Below are positions 36,701 through 48,000 of a stretch of 64,000 nucleotides of DNA, one piece after another (the stretch's first letter is position 1; every line of letters starts with the position of its first letter). Below the pieces are notes generated by a model. That model searched no databases and was not told the origin of the DNA. It saw nothing but the letters and a program-made list of their open reading frames with translations. The position numbers and the translations under genes are program-made. The DNA comes from Synaphobranchus kaupii (taxonomy: Eukaryota; Chordata; Actinopteri; Anguilliformes; Synaphobranchidae). Location of the stretch: assembly GCA_029718625.1 (NCBI GenBank), contig CM056381.1, positions 277,768 through 341,767 of the forward strand, in the 5' to 3' direction.

Positions 36701-39700
36701 CTGCATCAACCAGACCTATAACCATAGAAACAATGTCATACTGTATCAACCAGACCCATAACCATATAGTAACAATGCCATACTATATCGATCAGACCCA
36801 TAACCACAGCCATACTGCATCGACCAGACTCACACCCATGGTAACATCATCACACTGTATCATTTTATACCCCTAAAATGTTCCTTTTTAGGGAACTGCA
36901 TCAGATGTCAACGAGATTTGTCAGCTGACAGCCTCCCCCTGGGGACTCTAAAGTCCTTTATCCCTCGCTGTGCAGAGTCAGATGGAGCATCCTCCCATTA
37001 CACTGCTCTAGTGTTGTTGTTCAGTCCAGTTAACACAGTTAGGAGGAAACAACATGTGCTTGACCTTCCCGTAACTAAGAAATGACAGAGCTAGAGGCCA
37101 AGTAGAACAGGGGGAGGGTCCTTTTTATTTCACTTGGCGGTAATTAGCTGTCTGTGATTTTCCTGCCAAAATTTCTCTTTTGTTGTTGTTGTTTTTATTT
37201 TTATTCATTTTTTTACAGTACTGAACAACTTGTACGTCAAGCGAATTGTCTCTGACTTAACGTTCAGAGACTTTCAAAGTGAATCCGGTCTAATTGCCCG
37301 CTAAATATACGCAATGATATGTCGGCTGCTTCCGGAATATATTTTGCGTCGTGGCCTTGTTCAAACTAAAACATGAAAATCTGGAGAAGAGGAGGAAAAC
37401 GTGTCGCGCGCTCTGAATTGATTAAAGGTGGTGCCGGTCAAAAGTACGCGCGGCATATTGTAGCAGTGTTGGATGTTTTGATAATACTTGTTATGATGAA
37501 ACACCAGTGGAGTGTGGGGGCTGGGAATTTTAATGGGTTTTAATGGGTTCACTCAAAGTTTACCTCACTATCTCACTAACTGTCAAGAGGCATACAAATG
37601 TAGCGATAAGTCTTCTCAGTGCTAGTTATTTGAGCCTTATTTTCTTCCCTCTGCGTTTTCTGCATTGTAGGATTCTAATCCCCAACTCTATTATTTCCCT
37701 GCTTCTGTTAAACTTGCGATTTTTCTTGACTGCTTAAACAGTGTTACCGAAACCGTAGACACGGTTTAAAGAAAGTGTCATAACGATGAGCTGTTTCAGC
37801 AAAACCATGAATGCTTTTTTGCTTGTTTTCTCTGAAATTGCAATTCCAAATAATGCTTTCTCAAAACATTTCACGCGCATCTATGTTTATAACTGTTAAG
37901 CAGTCATTGGACATTGAATTCACACCCCACCTGTGTGAGTATTATTTTTATACTTTAACAATCAGAACTTTCACATGAATATTTTCACATTTCTTCTTTT
38001 TTTTGTCTCTAGTACTATTTAGTCATGCACAGTAAAATGTGTCCAGTGTTAAATCAACTCTAACGGAGTAAATATGAGCCCAATTAGGACCATACGAGTT
38101 GATTTAACACTGAACATTTTAGTGTGTGGGTGCACAGGCTTTTAACTTGTGTTCGATTGTATAGTGAAATGCTGTGTATTTGGGGGAAGATATATTTATT
38201 TTTATTTTTTAAAAAGTAAAAAGAGCGACAGGGTCCGATGGTGATGATGGTACTAGACACCACGCAGGATTGTGATAATTACATTTAGGTGCTGTGCTTG
38301 TGTAAATTTTCATTAATTTCAGTTTATTCATATGAAGATTTTTTTTTATTTTGCAGGCTGTATATCAGATATTGTTGTGGATATGCGAGGAATATATTTA
38401 TTGCACACGATTAACAGGTTAATTGAATTTACAGCAGTTTCTCATTTGTACTCCTAAGTCTCGTTTTGCCTCTGTAATATCCCACAATTCAAGGGAGCAC
38501 AGAGAAGCATATGGCCTCCTCCAAAGCCAACAGCCGCCGGCTGATTTGTGCGGTCGTTGTGTTGGAGAGTTGCTGATTTGTGCGGTCGTTGTGTTGGAGA
38601 GTTGCACTTCATGCGCAGTTGGCATCGGGTAACTGTAGACCCCTGATGGACCAGAAGACTCAGCCTTGTACAGTGAGGCAGAGGAAAGTCCAGGGGCCTA
38701 CTATCCTCCATCATTAGACTGAAACATAGCGTATTAGCAGCATGAGGAAAATTATATTATGCTTTATAAAGTACCTCGTCCTTTCTCTGAATTTGGATAG
38801 TCGGCTTTTCTTATAATGCACCTTGGTCATGGAACGTGCTACCAAAACAACTGAAGACGGATAGCCCTGTTACTTTGGCTGAATTCAAAGACTTGATTCA
38901 AACTGACCCCTAACAAAAATGAACTATAGTGTTGCTATAGTTATCTTCTAGAAAACTATAAGAATATTATAGTTTTTTCGCCCGCTATAATAATGCTATA
39001 GTATTTGTCACTATAGTACAATAGCATCACTATAGTATTTTCACCCCCTATAATAATTCTTTAGTATTTACGCTTATAGTACAATAGTATGCCTAGTGTG
39101 TATGAAGAAACTACAGTAATACTATAGTATTTGTGTAGTATATGCTGTCGACATACTATAGTTTTACTATAGTTCATTTGTGTTAGGGGAGCAGTGCGCC
39201 CGTTTATAATTCTAAGTGCCATTATCTTAATATGTTTTATTTCTTTTCTTAATTATTGTATTGTTTAAATGTTGTCTTGTATTGTTCCTTATTATTGTAT
39301 TGTCCGCTGCCGCTTGGCCTGGACACCCTTGTAAAAAAGATATTCATCTCAATGGGACTCTCCGGGGGATATAGCTGGACTGAGTAAAACCTGGAACCCT
39401 CCCAAATATGGAACATGGACTGAAGTAAAAAAGAGTTGTTCCGGATTTTGCTCAGTGCAGTTATCCAGCTAACTCAGTAATTCTGCTTTGTGGAATACCC
39501 CCTAGTATATAATTAAGTATAACCTAACCCATAACCACTGCAAATGTATGGGAATTTTTTCTTTGGGGTGGCAGGGAAAGGGGGGGGGGTGGGGGTTTAA
39601 GCGTGGACTATACAATGTGTTACAATGTGTTACTGGTCTTACCTCAGACTTAAGCCTTCTTTACCTCATATGACATTATTTAGAAGCTTAGTCCAGTGGT

Positions 39701-41957
39701 ATGAATAATGAAATATGACAGATTAATGTTTCCTTCTTGGGGATTTTTTTTTTAAAGAAGGCCAATTAAATATGTATGTTTGGTCTTCATTAATACAGCC
39801 CTTCGAAACAACAGTCCCCCTGCTGCCAAAGCATGTCAGCACAATGCTTTCAGAGAGGCCAGGGCTGTTTCCTACACCCTGCCAGTCATATTCCATTTAT
39901 TCAGCCTTCCACATTAAAGCAAATAATATTTTCCCTACTAGCGCTTGGCTAAAGTTCATAGTAAACAGCTGAGAAACTGTTTCATATAGAAAATAAAAAT
40001 GAATATATGAAAGGCTGGTGGAAGAAAGGAATTTTAATATCCCGTCTCTTATTAACGAGGGAGGATATCTAACCCCGGAAATGCTGAAAATAGGTTTTAC
40101 CTTTCTGATGTTTTGGCCTACAAAGCTAATTGATGGAACATAATCAAAGACAAGTTTATAAACTTTAGGGTGTGGAAAAACCCAGACACTTTTACTCCGA
40201 GACGTTTTGCCTTGCCTTTACCCCGATGGCTCTTCCAAATACTGTGCTTGAAGCCATTGGCTGTTCTGTCGCCCTGTAATCCCGCAAAAACAAACGGGTG
40301 GCCAAGAACCGTGGAAGAGACGAGCCCTTTAGGACCCGTTAGCTTGTAGGTCTGACAGCACCTCAGGCGGACAGCAGCTGGCAGACAACACTGTTAGCGT
40401 CTCATCTGAGGTGGGAAAAATTCCCCCACTATCCAAAAAAAATACGCACATCCTAATTAGTTGAGGTGCTGAGCAGAGGAGTCTGTGATAACTGCAAGTA
40501 CAGATCGTAACACTTGTGAACTCTGACACACACCTTTATTGTGAGCACTTGTGAACTCTGACACACACCTTTATTGTGAACACTTGTGAACTCTGACACA
40601 CACCTTTATTGTGTAAAACAGACCAATGTTCAGATCCCTCAGGATCTTTGTCAGCACTTGACGAGAGAACGAAACGTTGTTTGTTTTGCACAATAAAGGT
40701 GTGTGTCAAAGTTCACCAGTGTTGCGAGTTTTACTTGCATTTAACAATTCCCCCACTGACTGTTTCCTCCAAAACATATTACAACATAGTTTTTTTCTAA
40801 AGGCAATTTGCTTGTTGGCTGTAAGATGTAATAAATAAATAAATTTTAAAAGAAATAAATAAGGCACGAAATATACTTGCACAAGAAAATGTCCAGTGTT
40901 AATTTAACTCTAACAGAGTCCATATGAGTCCAATGGGGACCATATGTGCTCTGTAAGAGTTGATCTAACACTGAACATTTTACCATGTAGGAAGGTCATA
41001 GTAATTACACATTGTTCTGCTGCCCCAAGCGTCATACCAATTTGAAATACCATTAATGAGATTTCTTGTAGTTTCCCAGTATTCTTTGTGCCCTAATTAC
41101 CGCTGGCCCCAACCCTGAATTAACGACACGAGAGCAGATTGCTACCTTAGTAGTGTTACATGTATGAGTGGTTTTGTGTGTGTCCTTTATCTCTGGGGAA
41201 TTAACCGTTCGCTCCTTCTATTGTTTGCTTCCAGCGCGAGAGACTCAGGAACATAGAGCGGATCTGCTTCCTTCTGCGAAAGGTAACTATGGCCACAGAT
41301 CGCACCTCTGTTTACACGGTCAGCCGGCTTGGCCAATTCGAGAGCAGCCAGCCAGTCGATTGTGGTGGGTGTAAATCATTCATGTTTCGGGGTGGTGGGG
41401 CAACGGGTGAACCACGAACGCAAATGAGTCACCTGACGGGTTTCTGTGTTGTGTTAAGCGAACCTTTTTACTAATCCATTGTTCAAGCTACAGTGCATCC
41501 ATATTAGAGAATATCTTGCCTTTCAGAGAAAATAGTTATGCTGATATCATGAAGAAAAAAATCCATTTACAAGGTGAATGAGAATGCCAATACAACTGAG
41601 GAGGGAGCTATGTTCATATAAATGTATGCGTAATGGATCTGAATATTCATTACAATAGTATCACAGCTTCTTCCCCAGTGATGTCAAAAGCAGAACATGA
41701 TAATACAACAACATGTTACTACTGGGCCGTCTTATTAGGTCTGGTTTTAGGTTACAGGGTAAAATGTTCAATCAATTCTCTCTCTCTTTCTCTCTCTCTC
41801 TCTCTGTCTCTATCCCTCTCCCTGTCTCTCTCTCAAATTCAAATTCAAAATGCTTTATTTATTTATCTCTCTCCCTGTCTATCACTGTCTTGCTCTCTCT
41901 CTCTGTCTATCTTTGTCTCTGTCTCTATCCCTCTCTCTCTGTCTATCATTCTCTCGC

Positions 41958-42051
<94 letters not shown>

Positions 42052-45000
42052 CCTGTCTCTCCCTCTCTCTCTCGGCTGTATCTACTGTCATCCCAGTTTT
42101 AAACGGTACTGAAATTCACCCCTATAATATCCTGTGTGTTCAGACAGCATCGTAGCTGTGCCTCCTGAACTGAAGGAAACATGCGCTGACCCATGCCTGC
42201 GCGCATTTCATGCCATGCGCGTGCATCGACGCGACATCCGTAAATCGTCTCCAGATGTGTCGGGCGAGTGGGAATCCGTTGGTGGGAATTGGGTTTGGAA
42301 TGTGGGAATGTGGGAGTGTGCGGTGGAAAATTCCAACGTTGGTAATTTTGTCAACTGGCTGGAGACACCAACCCCACAATAAATGAGCTGGATGAGTAAT
42401 GTAATCTTATTAACCTTATCAATCTTATTAATTATGAAGTGTCAAGGAGTAAAAAGGAAATGCTGAGCAAGTGAAGCGTTGGAGAAGTTTTCTCGCTGAA
42501 ATAAATATTTTAAAACGATTTTTAAAAATGAATATAGACCTGCGCATCCGTAATGAGTTCGCTTGCATGGGATGAGGCGTTTGACGAGCGTTCGCTTTGA
42601 TCTTTACTGTCGTCTCAACGGGATCCGAAGAACCTGGGAAAAGTTGGCTAGCTATGATTGGGAAGTAGCGCAGCATCAATCTGGCATGTGTTTCAGAGGC
42701 CTATCTGTCCGCGAGGCCGCACGCTACCTGCCTTTCTGCTCCTCTGTGTGGCCATTGGCCCAGGGGAGGTTAGGGCTGTCATCCTCTGTTTATCTGGTAA
42801 ATACAGCCTGAGGCCCATGTCACATAGAGAGGATGGGGGTTGTGTGGGGGCGGGGGCGGGGCAGCAGTGTCCTTGGCAGAATGACCTGCGCTGCACATCT
42901 GCACCCAGAACGGTTTGGTTTTCCCTGAATCCACGGCTGTGTGCGAACACAACGCTTCATTCGTTTGAAGGAGCTTTCTGTTGGCTTTCGTAACGGACAT
43001 AAGGCGCGGTTTTTCTAAATTATCTCGGTATCAGAAAACTTGACTTACCTCAATTTTTTTTTTATTGTTTATTTTTTTGCTGTTGGTATTCGTCCTAGTC
43101 CTGGACACAGAGTAAAAACTAATGTTGTCCGTGTTGATGCCCAAGCAGAGTAACGTATTTGCACTGCATTTGTGACGCAGTGTTTCCCTTGCAAACCTAA
43201 GACCTAGACAAGCAAGCTGGTCCAGGCTTGGTTCTCTAATGAATATGAGTCATAAAAGTACTTGTTGAATATGATCGATAAGTCATTTGAGTGTACAATA
43301 TTGTATGCTCAACTATCCATATTCAATTCCAGCTGAATGGGTAATGCAATGTACTTTTAATGATGATCATATTTGGAAATAAATGCAATAATAATAACAC
43401 AAATAATAATGCCCATATTGACAAATTCATAATTTCATAATTGAGTCTGCACAGGTGGACAGTGATATATGTCTTGATGTTCACATTTTTTATGAGTAGT
43501 CATCTCCCCCCCAGCAATAGATTGGCTCAGGTAGACATTGTGAAATGGCTTCCAAGTTTATACCTGAACGTTTGGCCTTGGTTTCTACCTGAGTCAATCC
43601 CTGGCCAAGTAAACTTGTAAGCTATCTATTATTAATAAACCTAACGCTATTTCTAGCTGAGTCATTCCCTGGTCAAAGTAAAATCGAATGTGCTCATCCA
43701 TCACAGGGCAACGTAGCACATGCTATCCCCAGTCCGTCACACACAATCACTGCCTTCAGATAGTAGAGGTTATCTCGTGATCACGAGAAAACAACTTTTG
43801 TTATGTCGAGATCACAAGATGAATAGGTAGTGATTACGAGAAACAACTTTTTTTTACGTCGAGATCACACAGTAACGGGATGTGGTCTCAAGGTAAAGGT
43901 ACCAAAAAATAAAAGATATATAGCATAGCCTCTACGTAAAAAGAGTTTGTTGTGTCTTGTATTTTACACAGCGTGGTTTAACTCAACTAAATCGGCATTG
44001 TGGAGTGCCTCTTTAATTGCATTGTGTGGGCCCCAAAAAACTAAATCACCTCTCAAACTGCATTCTCAAAATGTGTGACAGCTTTAGGAGACAAAACAAC
44101 AAGCACGTCAAAGCTGAGCCAAGACATGAAAAGAGGAACCCTACCCAAGAGTGCCTCTCTCCCAGGTACAGGAAATTGCCAACTTTTTTTTCCACCATCT
44201 GAATAATCACAGATTATGTAAAAGCGCTGGGCTTTAATCCTAGGCAGTCGCGGGGAAAAAACATGTTTAGTTTCAACTCAACAGGCAATTGACAGCCACC
44301 GCCGAGCAATTTAAATTAATATCAATCTGCAGCTGTGTCATTCTCACCTCTGCTCTGTAGTTTGTACGTCCCACACAGCCTTGTGCGAGAGGAACATTTA
44401 ATTTTTTTCATGGTATTTATAGATTCCTCAGTTGGAAATGCTCTTTTTCTTGTTGCGTTGCATATGGAGACATATGTTTCCTCAGGTTTTTGAACATTTA
44501 CAAATCCTCACCAACAGTCTTGGCATTCCCGCAGGGAGTGAAAAAGAATGTTGAAATTATTTTCTACATCTCTTATATTTAATAATACCTTGCATTTATA
44601 TAGCACCCATTTTCCAATTTAATTATCCAATTAAACTGGGGCATGATTAGGTGACAGGCTGAAAGAGCTAGGTTGGGAATTTAGCCAGGACACCAGGCTA
44701 CAGTGAGTCAGGACCACGGTTTAATGCCTCATCCAAAGGACAGCATCTCCTACAGCACGGTATCCCCATCACTGCACTGGGGTTTATTTCACCAGAGGGA
44801 AGATTGCCGCTTACTAGCCCCCCAACAGCACTTCCAGCCACAAATTTGTTTTCCCAGGAGGTCTCCCATCCAAGTACTAATCTCACCCACATCTGCTTAG
44901 CTTCAGCCATTCAGCAGGAGCAGAGTGCATGGTGGTATGGTTGCTGACACTTCTGTATTGGAATGTACAGTAGAGTGATTTGGACAGGCATCTTTATGTC

Positions 45001-48000
45001 CTTTGTCTGAAATTGAAGTCTATTTTAACTTTCCAGTTATTAGAAAAAAAAACATTCTGGGATAGTTGCGTAACGTAAGCATTATTGATCTGGAGTGGCT
45101 CAGCACTCTGGCCATCTATTTTTTTATAGTTAGTCCGATACAATCGAGCTTCAGAGTGAACGAGATCACGACCACCACCAAGCCCCCTCACCACACCCCG
45201 CCCGCTATTTTTCTTCTATAATTTCATACATCTTTTTAAACGCAGTGTCGTTAAAGCCTTCACAAAGCGGCGAAACCCGGGTTGTTTTCCAGCGGCGGCG
45301 TCAAGGTGAATTTTCTCTCTGAGCCAATCAGAGGAGGCCGAGGTTGGAGCGCACGGCGGTCCCCCCCGCGGTTGCCTCCGCCCGCCGCGTTTTACTCTTC
45401 AAACGGGAAGCTACTTTTTGATGTTTCGGTACAAAGGTTTTTGTCCTTCCCCATCACGGCACGCGGCTCCGCATTCATCTTTAAAGGCATTAGCGCAGAC
45501 GCTCAACAGCATGAGACAGGCCGGGCGCATGAGGAGTCGCCTTCCCGCTTCAGAGGAACGGAGCGTAGCGCGCGCTCCCTTTGACAGTGATGAGGCTTAT
45601 GGGCTACGGCGATACAGGCCGTCAATCATACACCACAGTGGATACAAGTGTCACCAAGACTTATAGACTTACAGCCAGTGTGAAACGCATACAAAATGGG
45701 GGCCTGCATAATGTTTTTTTAATTTATATTTATTTATTTTTTTTCTTCGTTGGACTGAATGTAGGGCATCTCATGATGTCGTCTGAATCTGGATGTGAGG
45801 TTTCGTTTGCGAGCATGCTTTCGCCGTGCTTGTACCCGACACGGATCTCATTTTCTGTCTCCCTAAGAATTCTCCTTCTTCGGTTGCCAGTTGCTATGAC
45901 TAAACCGACGGCAAATGTGGAGCTGGGGGTGAATTTTTACTTTCGCTCGTTTCCTGAATCTAAAAATAAACATCTGCGGAATCCTAGCGGCGCACTCCAC
46001 GAAAATAACGGCCTTTATTAAAAGCGGTGTGTTAATGCATCCATTTTGATCATCTTCACTAGAGAGAGAGGGAAAGAGAGAGAGAGATATGGGACTCCAA
46101 AAAAACATCCCAATGCAACACTCAGCTGAGATAAATAACACAATAAGTGCTGTTGTAGTGTTCATCTTTGGGAAAGACGAGAATACACTGTTCTATTGTT
46201 ACATCATAAATGGACCGCACATACAGAGTATAGCTCTCTTCCTGGCTGCTAAAAATGTCAAATGTTTACACCTCTGTCTGATCAAAATCTCAGTAATTGG
46301 AAACTCAGAAATATGTCACCATTTTAATCGATGGTGGCTACTGTATAATGGTCTGTGTGTATTGAGCTGCCCCTGCTGGTCAGGTCTTCCTTGTCAAAGA
46401 GGCTCTATATCTCAGTGGGATTTGCCTGGTTAAATAAAGGTTGAATAGATTTAAAAGAAAAGCCAAGTATTCGGATTTTAGATCCATTAGATTACCAGTT
46501 CACCATCGGGTTTGGATTTTAGACCCATTAGATTACCAGTTCACCATCGGGTTTGGATTTTAGATCCATTAGATTACCAGTTCACCATCGGGTTTGGATT
46601 TTAGACCCATTAGATTACCAGTTCACCATCGGGTTTGGATTTTAGACCCATTAGATTACCAGTTCACCATCGGGTTTGGATTTTAGATCCATTAGATTAC
46701 CAGTTCACCATCGGGTTTGGATTTTAGACCCATTAGATTACCAGTTCACCATCGGGTTTGGATTTTAGACCCATTAGATTACCAGTTCACCATCGGGTTT
46801 GGATTTTAGATCCATTAGATTACCAGTTCACCATCGGGTTTGGATTTTAGACCCATTGCCAGTTCAACATCAGGTTTGGATTTTAGACCCATTGCCAGTT
46901 CACCATCGGGTTTGGATTCTTGGCACAGTGATTATGCCTAACTAACTGGAAAAACCTGTACTTCCTCCATATCGCTGCAGATTCCATATCAAGGCCATGC
47001 TTCATTGGCATTAGACACTAGAACCTTCCGGAAGCATTCAAACAGCGTTCCACACAGCTCAGTTGGTCTCCTCAGCCCCTCTCTCACGCTTGCAATGTAT
47101 TGAGCTGGAAACCTGAAAATCTCGATGCTGCCTTGAGCAAAAAAACTTAATTTTCCTTTAAACTGCCCAGGGCAGGGTGTGGGTGTCCACTGGGACACAA
47201 AACGCTGGCTGTTCTGTGTCCTTGTAGTGTGGATATCATGTACAGAATCAAGGGGTTTGGCAGCACTGCTGGGCTGCACTTTGAATATGCATGAGAGGCT
47301 AGGATCACTGTGAACCAAAAAAAAAAAAGAGCTGGTTGAACATTAGTGCTTATTAGCTCTGATGTAAATGCTAAACTGGCTTTTCAAAGACGAAACATTA
47401 AAAATTAAACACGTGGAGCCTGGTTATTTCAAATAAAGTCTTCTTAGACTTGTATTACACACAAAAAAAAAAACGTTCTACTCCAGCGCGTTCTCTTTTG
47501 AAATACGGCCTTTAAGGGCGGCGGTCGGCGCCTGGTTTGTACCGGTGTGCGAAAGTGCTTCAGACGGCCATTAGCTTGTCACTGGAGTGTTCAGGCCCAT
47601 ACGCAACCAGGTGAGGTGCGACATTCGCAGCACGAGCTTCGTGTCATCATTATCACCAACCCGAACAAACACGGTGTTCTCGACGATCCCGAAATCAATG
47701 CAATTATCTGCGCTCCCCTACCCCCCCCCCCCCCCCCCCCTACCCCACCCCACCCCCCCTCTCCCACCTCTTTACTTCCTGCTCTAAAGTTTTCCGCCCC
47801 TGCCAATGTCAACTAGCGGCCCCTTTGTTCTTTAGACTGCAGTGCCAGACTTGTGTGGGACTCCGCTGCATATTTATGACACCTGTGCCCTGCCTAGGCA
47901 GTCAGTAATCATTCTTTTTCTGTTGTCTTGCCTTGATTTTGTTCTAGCGGGCATGCCAACACACCACTTTTTTCACACAACTTTTTTTTGGACTGGTTCT

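Larger units (their letters stand above)
28549..41234 (+). other. cnih3: cnih3 intron 2
   Basis: 12.7 kb, starting GTTAGT. It contains two opposite-orientation copies of a 270-281 bp MITE, a repeat shared with intron 5, a 45-bp and a 40-bp minisatellite that together take up about 4.3 kb, two copies of a 90-bp palindromic MITE, a LINE 3' end and an inverted-repeat element at 40509-40724. No exons other than those of cnih3 were recognised. Confidence 0.85.

Noticed and set aside
31738..36866. Possible CRISPR-like arrays
   Set aside because: Units are head-to-tail without unique spacers, and the DNA is vertebrate; these are minisatellites.
44853..44945. Possible 5S rRNA gene on the minus strand
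   Set aside because: Only parts of 5S are conserved, several stems are disrupted and a SINE body is attached.
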